Shown piece by piece: positions 53,875 to 62,939 of a DNA stretch of 64,000 nucleotides; position 1 is the first letter of the stretch, and the number at the start of each line of letters is the position of its first letter. The notes under the pieces are model-generated. The model was not told the DNA's origin. It saw nothing but the letters and a program-made list of their open reading frames with translations, and made no database searches. The DNA comes from Xanthomonas phaseoli pv. phaseoli (GTDB lineage: Bacteria > Pseudomonadota > Gammaproteobacteria > Xanthomonadales > Xanthomonadaceae). The stretch covers positions 4,650,001-4,714,000 of the forward strand of contig CP094243.1 in assembly GCA_022749655.1 (NCBI GenBank). The letters run 5' to 3'. Both the position numbers and the translations under genes were made by a program.

Positions 53875-54315
53875 TCAGTCCAGCTCCGGTGCCTGGTTGA
53901 TGACCGCCCAGAAGGTGCCGAGCGTCTTGACCGCATTGAAGAACTGGTCCACGTCCACCGGCTTGACCACATAGGCATTCACGCCCAGGTCCCAACTGCG
54001 GGCCAGATCGCTTTCTTCGCGCGAGGACGACAGGATCACCACCGGCAGGCGCTTGAGCGTTTCGTCGCTGCGCACCTGCTTGAGCACTTCCAGCCCGTCC
54101 AGGCGCGGCATCTTGATGTCCAGCAGCAGCACGGCCGGCAGGCCTTCCTCGCGGTCGGCAAACACGCCACGGCGCAGCAGGTAGTCCATGGCTTCCACGC
54201 CGTCTTCGACGTGCACGATGGGATTGGCAAGGCGGGCTTCGCGCAAGGCGTCGACCGCCATCTCCGCATCGGCCGGGCTGTCTTCTGCCAGAAGAATGGT
54301 ACGGATGGCGGTCAT
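53875..54315 (-). CDS. Single-domain response regulator (Rcp1 type)
   Basis: A 146-residue receiver with no output domain. TILLAEDSPADAEMAVDALR has the acidic pair, AVLLLDIKMPRLDGLEV the phospho-Asp at 66, VVILSSSREESDLARSWDLG the Thr/Ser switch, and VVKPVDVDQFFNAV the conserved Lys. This form partners phytochrome-like kinases (Rcp1). Its start overlaps the kinase stop as ATGA and it ends 10 bases before the hybrid protein, so it probably shuttles phosphate between them. Confidence 0.93.
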   Translation of the reverse strand: MTAIRTILLAEDSPADAEMAVDALREARLANPIVHVEDGVEAMDYLLRRGVFADREEGLPAVLLLDIKMPRLDGLEVLKQVRSDETLKRLPVVILSSSREESDLARSWDLGVNAYVVKPVDVDQFFNAVKTLGTFWAVINQAPELD

Positions 54316-56126
54316 GCAATGAACTCTTGGTTGGGCGCTTCAAGCGCAGGAGGTAACACGAAATAAAACGTGGCGCCCTCGTCGACGGCGCCTTCGGCCC
54401 ACACCCGGCCGCCGTGACGCGTCAACACGCGCCGCACGCTGGCCAGTCCGATGCCGGTACCAGCGTATTCGCTGGCCTTGTGCAAACGTTGGAACACACC
54501 GAACAATTTTCCGCTGTATTCCATGTCGAAACCGGCGCCGTTGTCGCGCACGCTGAACTGGTGGCCGCCGTCGGACATCGGCGTATAGCTGACCTCGATT
54601 TTGGCCACCTCGCGCTTGGCGCTGTACTTGACCGCATTGCCGAGCAGGTTCATCCACAGCTGGCGCATCATGTTTTCGTCGGCAACCAGCACCGGCAGCG
54701 GTGCGATATGCCATTCCACCCGGTGGCCGGTGTTCTCGCTCTGCACGCTGGAATCCAGGATCGCACGCGTTTCGGCCACCAGCGACTGCATGTCCACAGC
54801 CTGCAGGCGCAGCGCACCGCGGCCCAGGCGCGAATACACCAGCAGATCGTCGATCAGCGAGGCCATGCGCCGCGCCGAGCTGCTGATCACTTCCATGTAA
54901 TGGCGCGACTTCTCGTCGGCCGCATCGCCCAGGTGGCGCGCCAGCTTGTCGGAGAATCCGGCCACGTGCCGCAGCGGGGCGCGTAGATCGTGCGAGACCG
55001 AGTAACTGAAGGCTTCCAGCTCGCGGTTGACTTCCGAGACCTGCTCCACCTTGCCTTCCATCTGCCGGTTGAGCTCCTGGATACGCAACTGCGCGGCCTT
55101 CTGCAGGCTGATGTCGCTCACCGTCATCAGCACCACGTCTTCGTCGGTGCTGTCGGGCAACGGCATGCGGCGTGCATTGATCAACATGGTGCGTAGCACG
55201 CCGTCGGCGGCGCGCTGCTCGTGTTCGAAGTCCCACAACTCGCGTCCACGCAACAACACGTCCGCCAGCCGTTGATGGATCTGCGCATCGCGCCAGACGC
55301 CCTCGCCCACCTCTTCCAGTGGCATCAATTCGTTGCCGCGCTCTTCCAGGCCATACAGGTCGGCGAAGGCCGGGTTATGCAACACGATGATGCGCTGGCT
55401 GGCATCCAGCAACACGATCGGCTCGCGCACGGTTTGCAGCACCGAGCTGGCGCGCCCGTTGGCGCGCAGGTATTCCTGCTCGGCCGCCAGGCGGCGGCGG
55501 ATCTGCCGCTGCAGCAGCCAGGTCACCGTGCCCAGCAGCAGCAACTGCACCCCCAGCGCCGCCCAACTCAGCACTGCGTAATGCAAGCGCTCGGTCTCGG
55601 CGCGCGCATTGCGCAGCGCCAGCAACCGGCCTTCGGCGCTTTGCAGGTCGTCGATCAGCACACGGATCGGGTTGTTCACGGTCATGTCGTTGATCAGCGC
55701 GCGTATTTGCTCCGGCGCGGTGGTCACCGCAATGCGCTCGGCCAACAACAGGCGCCGTTCGATGGTGCTCTGGATACGCCCGATGCGTACCAGCTGCGCG
55801 GGGTTGTCCTTGGTCAGTTCGATCAGTCGCTGCACGGCGGCCAGCGCCTCGCGCCGGCCGCGGCGCATGCGCTCGTTCAGCGCCTCGCGCTCCACGCCGT
55901 GCGAGCGCATCAGCGCCGCCGATTCGGCATCGCGCATCGCCGCCTCCAGGCGCTGTGCGGTCTCCTGCACTTGCTGGCTATGCGACACCCACGACGCAGC
56001 CTGGTTCGCGTTGCGGGCCATTTGTTGCAGCAACAGTGAGGGCACCACCACAATCAGGAATACGGCAACCGCCAACAAAGGCAGGCGCCAGCGATCCCAT
56101 TTGTCTGCTTGGACCGTTGTTTGCAT
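54312..56126 (-). CDS. Membrane histidine kinase with CHASE3-like and PAS domains
   Basis: A 604-residue sensor. Two membrane helices (about 16-35 and 184-205) enclose a periplasmic helical region of the CHASE3 type. A PAS domain spans about 225-345 (VREPIVLLDASQRIIVLHNP). The kinase part has the H-box EAFSYSVSHDLRAPLRHV with H379, NLLGNAVKYS, DNGAGFDMEYSGKLFGVFQR and AGTGIGLASVRRVLTRHGG. The pattern is that of bacteriophytochrome-like kinases but no chromophore domain is present. It heads the three-gene operon. The signal it senses is unknown. Confidence 0.93.
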   Translation of the reverse strand: MQTTVQADKWDRWRLPLLAVAVFLIVVVPSLLLQQMARNANQAASWVSHSQQVQETAQRLEAAMRDAESAALMRSHGVEREALNERMRRGRREALAAVQRLIELTKDNPAQLVRIGRIQSTIERRLLLAERIAVTTAPEQIRALINDMTVNNPIRVLIDDLQSAEGRLLALRNARAETERLHYAVLSWAALGVQLLLLGTVTWLLQRQIRRRLAAEQEYLRANGRASSVLQTVREPIVLLDASQRIIVLHNPAFADLYGLEERGNELMPLEEVGEGVWRDAQIHQRLADVLLRGRELWDFEHEQRAADGVLRTMLINARRMPLPDSTDEDVVLMTVSDISLQKAAQLRIQELNRQMEGKVEQVSEVNRELEAFSYSVSHDLRAPLRHVAGFSDKLARHLGDAADEKSRHYMEVISSSARRMASLIDDLLVYSRLGRGALRLQAVDMQSLVAETRAILDSSVQSENTGHRVEWHIAPLPVLVADENMMRQLWMNLLGNAVKYSAKREVAKIEVSYTPMSDGGHQFSVRDNGAGFDMEYSGKLFGVFQRLHKASEYAGTGIGLASVRRVLTRHGGRVWAEGAVDEGATFYFVLPPALEAPNQEFIA

Positions 56127-56325
56127 TGCTGGACCGAATTCCGCTCACTGCAGGGCCAAGGACTGATCGGCATTGTCTCCGATCACGCAGCTTGCCAGAT
56201 TAATGATTCAGAGAAATCATGTCAGCCTACGACATAGCTGAATAGGCATAGCATACGTGCAGTATGCGTGAAAACCGCGCGAGTGCGTTGCCGACCATCG
56301 GCTCAGCTGACACCTCCTCAAAACG

Positions 56326-56352
56326 AAAAAGGCGCACTCCGTGGAGTGCGCC
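56326..56352 (-). terminator. Rho-independent terminator after the BON protein
   Basis: Minus-strand stem GGCGCACTCC / GGAGTGCGCC with a short loop, followed by TTTTT. It lies 55 bases beyond the stop at 56407. Confidence 0.85.
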
Positions 56353-56406
56353 CGGTGCTCGGGTCGCCGCCTCGCCTCGGCGACCCGGCATTCGCAGCAG
56401 CTGCGC

Positions 56407-56778
56407 TTACTTCTTCGCAGCGGTGACCTTCAGGCCGGTCGACTTGACGCTCTTGACGCCCTCGATGCCCTTGGCAACGGCAACGGCCTTGTCATGCTCG
56501 GCCTGGGTGGCAACCGCGCCGGTCAGGGTCACGATGCCGTTCTTGGTCTCGACCTTCACGTCGGTACCCGAGACATTGTCGGTGGCCAGCAGATCGGCCT
56601 TGACCTTGGTGGTGATCCAGGTGTCGGTGACCGGCTTCTTGGACTCGTTCATGCCGGCAGCGTGGTCCTTGTGGTCGGCATGTTCCTGCGGTGCCGCAAA
56701 TGCCTGCGACGCGCCGAGGGTCAGACCGAGCGACAGCGACAGAGCCAGCAGCTTGCGTGCATGCGTCATGTTCTTCAT
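56407..56778 (-). CDS. Periplasmic BON-domain protein
   Basis: A 123-residue secreted protein. Signal peptide MKNMTHARKLLALSLSLGLT to FAAPQE; then a His/Asp-rich linker (HADHKDHAAGMNE) and one BON domain with WITTKVKADLLATDNVSG, VKVETKNGIVTLTGAVATQA and AKGIEGVKSVKSTGLKV. BON proteins such as OsmY respond to osmotic and envelope stress. The start at 56778 follows AGGAGGTGCTTGGT, an unusually strong ribosome binding site, which suggests high expression. Confidence 0.92.
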   Translation of the reverse strand: MKNMTHARKLLALSLSLGLTLGASQAFAAPQEHADHKDHAAGMNESKKPVTDTWITTKVKADLLATDNVSGTDVKVETKNGIVTLTGAVATQAEHDKAVAVAKGIEGVKSVKSTGLKVTAAKK

Positions 56779-56928
56779 ACCAAGCACCTCCTGTTGAATG
56801 TGGGCGCAGCTTGCGGTGGCGCTCGTCGAGCAGACGTGACCGTTGCATGCAGAGGTTGTGAACCCTGCGCACACGGGCAGGTGCAATACCATGCGGGCTC
56901 CCTCCGTCGTTGCGATGAACCGTTTTCA
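56779..56928. promoter_or_regulatory. Divergent promoter region BON gene / oxidoreductase
   Basis: A 150-base space between divergent genes must carry both promoters. No palindromic operator stands out. Confidence 0.45.
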
Positions 56929-57984
56929 ATGCCTAAACAGTTCAATCTGGCCGTCGTCGGCTACGGCTATGTCGGCCGCACCTTTCATGCACCGCTGATC
57001 GCAAGCACCCCCGGCCTGCAGTTGCACAGCGTGGTGTCGTCCAAGCCACAACAGCCGCAGTCCGATTTTCCCGGCGTCACCGTGGTGGCCGACCTCGACA
57101 GTGCGCTGGCCGATCCCGCACTGGATGCCGTAGTGCTGGCCACCCCGAACCACACCCATGCCCCCTTCGCGCTGAGCGCCCTGGCCGCCGGCAAGCATGT
57201 GCTGGTGGACAAGCCATTTGCATTGGATGCGACGCAGGCGCAGCAGATGGTCGATGCCGCCGATGCGGCGGGATGCATCATCAGCGTGTTCCAGAATCGC
57301 CGCTGGGATGCGGACTTTCTCACCGTGCGCCGGCTGATCGAAGAAGGCCAGCTGGGCGAGGTGGTGGAATTTCATTCGCACTTCGACCGCTATCGCCCGC
57401 AGGTCCGCGACCGTTGGCGCGAGAGCGATGGCCCCGGTGCCGGACTGTGGTACGACCTGGGCCCGCATCTGCTCGATCAGGCGATGCAGTTGTTCGGTAT
57501 GCTGCAGGGCATTGGCGCGGATCTGCAACGTCAGCGCGAGCAGGCGCGTAGCGTGGATTATTTCCACGTCACCCTGCACTACCCTCGGCTGCGCGTGATT
57601 CTGCACGCAGGGTCGCTGGTGGCCGATGGCAGCCTGCGCTTCGCCGTGCATGGCACGCGCGGCAGTTACCTCAAGCACGGCCTGGATACGCAGGAAGACC
57701 AGCTGCGCGCCGGCCGTCGCCCCGGCACGGTCGGCTGGGGCGTGGACCCTTTGCCGGGCACGCTCACCCGCGTCGATGACGAAGGCCGCATCCACACCCA
57801 TCAGCCCGACAACCTGCCTGGCGACTATCGGCAGTGCTACGCCGCCTTCCGCGACGCGTTGGCAGGCACCGGCGCGGCGCCGGTCAGCAGCAGCGATGCG
57901 GTGCAGCTGATGCAGTTGGTGGACCTGGCGCAACGCAGCGCTGCGGACGGCCAAGTGCAGTGGTTGGATGCCGCGCGCGGCTAA
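56929..57984 (+). CDS. Gfo/Idh/MocA family oxidoreductase
   Basis: A 351-residue NAD(P)-dependent oxidoreductase. LAVVGYGYVGRTFHAPLI is the Rossmann fold, LATPNHTHAPFALSALAAGK and HVLVDKPFALDATQA hold the family EKP-type motif (here DKP), and the C-terminal domain has AGLWYDLGPHLLDQAMQLFG with the catalytic His. E. coli YdgJ and Salmonella relatives are of this shape; scyllo-inositol or sugar substrates are plausible but not shown. The frame is intact. Confidence 0.9.
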   Translation: MPKQFNLAVVGYGYVGRTFHAPLIASTPGLQLHSVVSSKPQQPQSDFPGVTVVADLDSALADPALDAVVLATPNHTHAPFALSALAAGKHVLVDKPFALDATQAQQMVDAADAAGCIISVFQNRRWDADFLTVRRLIEEGQLGEVVEFHSHFDRYRPQVRDRWRESDGPGAGLWYDLGPHLLDQAMQLFGMLQGIGADLQRQREQARSVDYFHVTLHYPRLRVILHAGSLVADGSLRFAVHGTRGSYLKHGLDTQEDQLRAGRRPGTVGWGVDPLPGTLTRVDDEGRIHTHQPDNLPGDYRQCYAAFRDALAGTGAAPVSSSDAVQLMQLVDLAQRSAADGQVQWLDAARG

Positions 57985-58059
57985 TAACGCTGAGACGGTT
58001 GCCCACTTCCAGCGGTGCGCGCCGCACTCCAGGCGCGCACCGTCATTGCATCCAAGTCC

Positions 58060-59001
58060 TTACGCGTCCTTGCTACCGATCGTCGGCGCTGCCGAGGTCG
58101 TGGTCATCACCGCGTGGCCGCCGAACTGGTTGCGCATCGCCGCCAGCAGTTTGTCGGTAAACGAATCCTTGTCGCGCGAGCGCAGCCGCTCCATCAGCGA
58201 CAACGTGATGACCGGTGCAGAGACTTCCAGATCGATCGCTTCGGCAACCGTCCAGCGGCCTTCGCCCGAATCGGCCACGAATGGCGCAATGCCGGCCATG
58301 GTCGGGTTGTGCGTCAATGCATCGGCCGTCAGATCCAGCAGCCACGAACGCACCACGCTGCCATCGCGCCAGATTTCGGCAACTTGGTGCAGATCCAGCG
58401 CAAATTCGGCCTTGTGCTGCATCAGCGCGAAGCCTTCCGCGTAGGCCTGCATCATTCCGTATTCGATGCCGTTGTGGACCATCTTGGTGAAGTGGCCGGC
58501 ACCGCTCTGGCCAACGCGTCCCCAGCCCTTGTCCGGCGCCGGCGCGAGCGTTGCCAGGATCGGGTGCAACGCCGTCACCGCCGCTTCGTCGCCACCTACC
58601 ATCAAGCTATAGCCTTCCTGCAGGCCCCAGATGCCACCGCTGGTGCCGCAATCGACAAACGCAATGCCACTGGCGTGCAGCAATGCTGCGCGCCGCTGCG
58701 AATCCTTGTAGTACGAATTGCCGCCATCGATGACGATGTCGCCGGCCTGCAGCAAGGGCAGCAGCTGCGCCAGCGTGTCATCGACGATCTTGCCGGCCGG
58801 GACCATCAACCACACCACGCGCGGGCTCGGCAGTGCCGACACCAGCGCTGCCAGCGCATCGGCGGTGACGATGCCCTTGGCTTGCGCGCTGGTGCGCGCG
58901 TTCGCGCCTGGATCGTAGCCATGCACGCGATGCCCGCCATTGACCAAACGCTCGGCCATGTTGGCGCCCATGCGGCCCAGTCCCACCATACCCAGTTCCA
59001 T
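58060..59001 (-). CDS. gnd: 6-phosphogluconate dehydrogenase (decarboxylating), short form
   Basis: Oxidises 6-phosphogluconate to ribulose-5-phosphate, CO2 and NAD(P)H. At 313 residues it is the short form (YqeC / GndA type) rather than the 470-residue E. coli enzyme. MVGLGRMGANMAERLVNGGH is the cofactor loop, IVIDGGNSYYKDSQRRAALL and DCGTSGGIWGLQEGYSLMVG are active-site segments, and GHFTKMVHNGIEYGMMQAYA holds the catalytic Lys and the HNGIEY motif. The short form often prefers NAD. Confidence 0.92.
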   Translation of the reverse strand: MELGMVGLGRMGANMAERLVNGGHRVHGYDPGANARTSAQAKGIVTADALAALVSALPSPRVVWLMVPAGKIVDDTLAQLLPLLQAGDIVIDGGNSYYKDSQRRAALLHASGIAFVDCGTSGGIWGLQEGYSLMVGGDEAAVTALHPILATLAPAPDKGWGRVGQSGAGHFTKMVHNGIEYGMMQAYAEGFALMQHKAEFALDLHQVAEIWRDGSVVRSWLLDLTADALTHNPTMAGIAPFVADSGEGRWTVAEAIDLEVSAPVITLSLMERLRSRDKDSFTDKLLAAMRNQFGGHAVMTTTSAAPTIGSKDA

Positions 59002-59021
59002 AATCGCTCCTCATGATCTGA

Positions 59022-60365
59022 TCAGTGCAGGGTGCCACGTTCGGCGTACGCTGGCGTGGCGGAATTCTCAATGGATTGTTCCGCGACGGTGGCGGCGCTG
59101 CACTGCTGCAGCTGCCAGTCGATCCACCGCCAATACAAGGTGGTGCGCAGATTGTGCAACGTCAGGTCGATGGCATACGGGGTGCGCGGGTTACGGTCGA
59201 GCAGGCGTGCCACGTGGTAGCCGATCGGCTTGGTGCCCTTGGGGTGCACATAGACCAAAAAGCCTTGGTAGAACGGGTCATCCAGCAGCATCTGCAGCTG
59301 CTGCAGCCGGGTCTGCTGCTGCGGGTCGAGCGTGGCGCGCAACGTTGCATCGCGCTCGTAAAGCAGGCGCTCGAAGCGGCGCTTGCCAGGCCCACGCAAC
59401 TGCTTGGCCAATTCCCAGATCTGCCGGTTGCGCGCGTCGTAGTACGCAAAGCCACCGTGCCGCGCCAGCGCCTGCGCGGCTGCATCGCTGACATCCACCA
59501 CCACGAAATTCTCGGCCTGATTGTGGATGTCATCCAGGTAAGACGTGTCGAACACATGCGCGATGAAGCCTGGTGCGCCCACGAACGCCTGCCGCCCGAG
59601 TTGTGAGGTTTTCACTGCCTTGCCGTCGGCGAAGAATTCACCGGCATGCGCACCGAGCAGGATGCTGTCGGTGTCGTGCAAGGTCAGGAATGTACCGATC
59701 GACAATTCGCCTGGCGTAAACGCCTTATCGAACCCGGCATCGCCGAACAACTCGCGCTGGGTGGCCAGCTGAGCCACCTGTCGGCCGACGCCACATTCGG
59801 AGCGCACCTGGCCGCGGTAGAACGCATCCAGCGCCTGCGCATTGCTGCCGCGCGGCTGATACCCGCGACCGAAGCTGCGAAAACCGCTCCAGCTCTGCGC
59901 GGCTGCGCCACGCCAGCCGAATCCGACCCAGCCCAGCTGCACCGCCGAGAAGCGGTAGCGCGGGTTGTTCTGCAATTGCGTGACCGCACGGCGGGTGGCT
60001 GCACCGAGTTCGAACGCATAGGCGCAGTGCGTGGCTGCATCGTCCAGCACGGCGGTCAGCGCTGCGCGGCGCTGTTGCGTGTCCCAACCGGCTGGAAGCG
60101 TCAGCTGCAGATCCCCGGCGGCCTGCGCCTGCGCAAGCGTGCCGTGCGTACACGGTTCACCACGTGTGAGTACCGGTTCGCGCACCGCGGCGCGATGGAT
60201 GGTCCAGCCCAGCCGTCGCAGCAATGCTTCCACGCAATCTGCGCTGGCAGCATTTGCGGTCTGGCTTGGCGCAGCATGGGCGACCTGCAGCAGCTGCCCC
60301 GCCAGCAAGCCGCCTGCACACGCCAGCGCGGCAAGCCGGCGCAGGCGCGCATACCGTGGCGGCAT
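59022..60365 (-). CDS. Exported protein of unknown function
   Basis: A 447-residue protein with a signal peptide (MPPRYARLRRLAALACAGGL to VAHA, cut before APSQT). The mature part has C-x-E-A-L-LRRLG near its start, LHDTDSILLGAHAGEFFADG, GFIAHVFDTSYLDDIHNQAE, GGFAYYDARNRQIWELAKQL and YHVARLLDRNPRTPYAIDLT. I do not recognise a family. The start at 60365 is chosen for the signal peptide; in-frame starts upstream reach 60434. It follows gnd with 20 bases between but on the upstream side of the same strand, so they may be cotranscribed. Confidence 0.75.
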   Translation of the reverse strand: MPPRYARLRRLAALACAGGLLAGQLLQVAHAAPSQTANAASADCVEALLRRLGWTIHRAAVREPVLTRGEPCTHGTLAQAQAAGDLQLTLPAGWDTQQRRAALTAVLDDAATHCAYAFELGAATRRAVTQLQNNPRYRFSAVQLGWVGFGWRGAAAQSWSGFRSFGRGYQPRGSNAQALDAFYRGQVRSECGVGRQVAQLATQRELFGDAGFDKAFTPGELSIGTFLTLHDTDSILLGAHAGEFFADGKAVKTSQLGRQAFVGAPGFIAHVFDTSYLDDIHNQAENFVVVDVSDAAAQALARHGGFAYYDARNRQIWELAKQLRGPGKRRFERLLYERDATLRATLDPQQQTRLQQLQMLLDDPFYQGFLVYVHPKGTKPIGYHVARLLDRNPRTPYAIDLTLHNLRTTLYWRWIDWQLQQCSAATVAEQSIENSATPAYAERGTLH

Positions 60366-60468
60366 CGACGCCGTTGGTGAGCACAATGAAGAACTGCGAT
60401 GCGCGTGGACAACACTCATCGATGACATACGCAATGAATCGTCGGCACAACGCCATTCTCAAACGTAG

Positions 60469-60492
60469 AAAGCCCCGGCGTGGCCGGGGCTT
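60469..60492 (-). terminator. Rho-independent terminator after the glycine-zipper gene
   Basis: Minus-strand stem AAGCCCCGGCC / GCCGGGGCTT with a short loop and a TTTC end, 34 bases beyond the stop at 60526. Confidence 0.8.
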
Positions 60493-60525
60493 GCAGGATT
60501 AACTCAGGCCCATTGCATCAGCCGC

Positions 60526-60905
60526 TCAGCGACGTTCGCAGACGCGCTCGACCTGGCGATTGCCGTTGGCCTGCTGACGGTTGCCCTGGATGGTGCGGCC
60601 CGCCGCGCCACCGGCCGCTGCGCCTGCCACGGTCGCCAGCTTCTTGCCGTTACCGCCGCCAACCTGGTTGCCGAGCAGGCCACCGATTGCAGCGCCGGCC
60701 AGCGTACCGCCGATGCGGTTCGGGTCGGTCGAGTTCTTCTGCACTTCGACGTTGCGGCAGCGCACGCGGGTGCCGTCGTTGAACCTGCGACCTTCGTCCG
60801 CTTCCGTATAGCGCTGCTGATGCGCGTAGTTTTGCGCCTGTGCGAACGCGCTCGTCGCCATCAGGCCGATCAGGGACATACCCAGCAGGAGGTGCGCATT
60901 TTCAT
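60526..60905 (-). CDS. Glycine-zipper 2TM outer-membrane protein (frame break near 60889)
   Basis: A small envelope protein of about 125 residues. From the ATG at 60905 (GGAGAACAACG upstream) it reads MKMRTS; a missing C then shifts the frame, and the signal peptide continues LLGMSLIGLMATSAFAQAQN in another. The mature part has DGTRVRCRNVEVQKNS and the glycine zipper GGTLAGAAIGGLLGNQVGGG and ATVAGAAAGGAAGRTIQGN, ending with a conserved Cys (VERVCERR). Such proteins (SlyB / RcsF-neighbour type) sit in the outer membrane and respond to envelope stress. Confidence 0.82.
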
Positions 60906-61030
60906 CGTTGTTCTCCACGTTTCTCGCCCGCTCGGCGAGGCATGGGCGCACTCTGGCCGCTGGGTCGAGAACATAACGTGAAGCGCGCCGCCCGCTATTC
61001 AGGCTTTGGAGCGGAGCGTGAACCGCTCCG

Positions 61031-61800
61031 TCACGGCTGCGTGGCGGGCTCGGTTTGCGGCACCTTCGCCGGTGCCGGTGGGGGTCCTGCGCTTCCACGG
61101 GCAATGGCGCAACCGGAGGCTGTGCAACCGTAGTGGGAGCCGCGGCAGGAGCTGCGGGCGTCGCGGCAGGCGTGGTGTTCGCGGCCGGAACCGCGGCGGC
61201 CGGCGCTACTGCTGGCGCAGGTGCGGGCGCAGGCGCAGGCGCTGCACTCACTGCAGCAGGTACCGCTTCGGTGACCTTGGGAAGATACGAATTCAGGCGT
61301 TCGAAAAAGCGCTTGTAGAAGGCCGCATCCTGCACCGTGGTACTGGACACACGCACCAGCGAATCGCCGCTGCTGCCGACTGGCAACGATAACGAGCCCA
61401 GCACGCCGACGCCCACGCTGGCCGAGGTGGAACTCTTCTTCAGCGCGTAACGGTCCTGCAACGCACTGACGAACACCTGCGCCTTGCCGCCGTCCTGGCT
61501 GGCGCAGGAAATGCGCAGGTTGAGTTGTTCGCTCTGGTCGGCTTCCTTGAGCTGGAAGTTCTTGCTGCCCTCCACCGCTGCGGCATCGGCGCGCGTGACG
61601 GCGTAGCCCTGACTCAACAGCACTCGCCGGGCCGCCTCGCAGGCTTGCGGCGAACTGGCCGCCACGCTGCGCGAATAGGTGTCGTCGGAATTGAACGACT
61701 CGCGCATCAGCATCGTGTCGCCCTTGCTGCCGCCGCAGCCGGCCAGGGTTGCCAATGCGCCGAGCAGTGCGCCGCGCGCGATCAGGGAAGAACAAGACAT
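61031..61800 (-). CDS. DUF2242-like lipoprotein (frame break near 61082)
   Basis: Predicted lipoprotein with lipobox ATLAGCGGS near residue 20. The conserved region DTYSRSVAASSPQACEAARR, QGYAVTRADAAAVEGSKNFQ and FVSALQDRYALKKSSTSASV resembles the DUF2242 family. The C-terminal third is Ala/Pro-rich (APAPAPAP). After PVEAQDP the frame is lost; one missing C in the run at 61080-61084 (plus-strand G) would give PPAPAKVPQTEPATQP and a stop at 61031. As written, the frame runs on into the glycine-zipper gene, which is an artefact. Confidence 0.83.
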
Positions 61801-61874
61801 AGGAAGATTCCGGCATCCAAAACCGGCACAGAGCATAGCGGCAACCCATGTGCGCGCGGCGTCGGCTTGCCCGA

Positions 61875-62939
61875 TCAGGGCAACGGCGGTTCATCCACTG
61901 GCAATTGCAGGTCTACCTGCAGACGGCGGCCATCGGCACCGATGCGCTCGGCGCGCAGGTAGTGGTGGGCGCGCACCACCGCCAGTGCCACCGGCGCGCG
62001 GCACGGTTCGCCCCACAGACTCAACGCGAAGCCCTGCTGCTGCAGCCAGAGGGTGAGGCGGTCCCACAGCGCTTGTTCGCCACGCAGCATCAGGTCCAGA
62101 TCGGCCGGGCCCTGGGGCACCAGGGTCGGCGACGCCAGCCAGCGCGCGTAGCTGCCATGCACCACCACCGGCAGGCCCTGTGCCTGCACCGCCTGCAACA
62201 ACTGCGCGGCCTGCTGCAGGTCCAGCCGGGCACGACAATGCTGAAAGATCAGCGCGTATTCGTGGCTGCGATTGCTCTGTGTCTCGGCATGCCCCAGCGC
62301 TGCGCCCGCACGCCGATAGCACAGCACCCGCTCCTCGCGCAGGGTGAACAGACTGGCCAGGATGCGGCCCAGATCCCAGGCCTGCGGAATCACGCGGCCG
62401 CCGACCACCACGTTCTGCACCATCGCCACGCCCACGCCGTCTGGCCGCATCTGCTTGCGCAGCGCATGGAAGACCGTGCGCATGCCGGTCAGGTAGCTGG
62501 CGTAATCGCTGCTCGCATAAAGCTGCCCAGGCAGCACGTCACCATGCCAGTGGCAGCCGAAATACGGCACGTTGGTCAGACACAGGTCGATCGGGGCCGC
62601 CGGCGCGATATCGGCCAGGCTGCCGACCACCACCGGGGCTTCCACCGCATGCCGCGCCAGACGCGTGCGTGCCAACTGCGCGCGTGCCGGATCGATTTCC
62701 ATGCCATGCGCGTTGCGGCCTTCCAGCGCGGCCGCCAGCAAGGTGCTGCCAAAGCCGCAGAACGGGTCGAACACCTGCTCGCCCGGCCGGCTGAAATGGC
62801 GCACAAACGGGCGCATCTGATTGACCCAGCCACAATCGCGCGCGCCGAGCGGGTCGGCCGCGCGCAGATCGTCGGGCAGTGCCCAGGCGGCCTCGTCCGG
62901 GGCCGGCGTCCACCAGCTGCGCCGATCGAACTCATCCAT
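61875..62939 (-). CDS. Methyltransferase fused to a minimal nucleotidyltransferase domain
   Basis: A 354-residue protein of unusual architecture. Residues 1-230 are an amino-methyltransferase fold: DPFCGFGSTLLAAALEG (motif I at 58-65), GMEIDP (81-83) and NVPYF (123-127) in place of the usual NPPY/DPPY. Residues 245-350 look like a minimal nucleotidyltransferase: HGSYARW (G262-S263), DLD (D280, D282) and a later acidic strand VDLQL (D343). The start at 62939 overlaps the stop of the radical SAM gene as ATGGATGA. DNA or RNA N-methylation is suggested by the motifs; the target is unknown. I have no named family for the fusion. Confidence 0.8.
   Translation of the reverse strand: MDEFDRRSWWTPAPDEAAWALPDDLRAADPLGARDCGWVNQMRPFVRHFSRPGEQVFDPFCGFGSTLLAAALEGRNAHGMEIDPARAQLARTRLARHAVEAPVVVGSLADIAPAAPIDLCLTNVPYFGCHWHGDVLPGQLYASSDYASYLTGMRTVFHALRKQMRPDGVGVAMVQNVVVGGRVIPQAWDLGRILASLFTLREERVLCYRRAGAALGHAETQSNRSHEYALIFQHCRARLDLQQAAQLLQAVQAQGLPVVVHGSYARWLASPTLVPQGPADLDLMLRGEQALWDRLTLWLQQQGFALSLWGEPCRAPVALAVVRAHHYLRAERIGADGRRLQVDLQLPVDEPPLP

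Noticed and set aside
60526..61836. Apparent fusion of a lipoprotein to a glycine-zipper protein
   Set aside because: Two missing bases (near 61082 and 60889) join the frames. Separate signal peptides, stops and a ribosome binding site show two genes.
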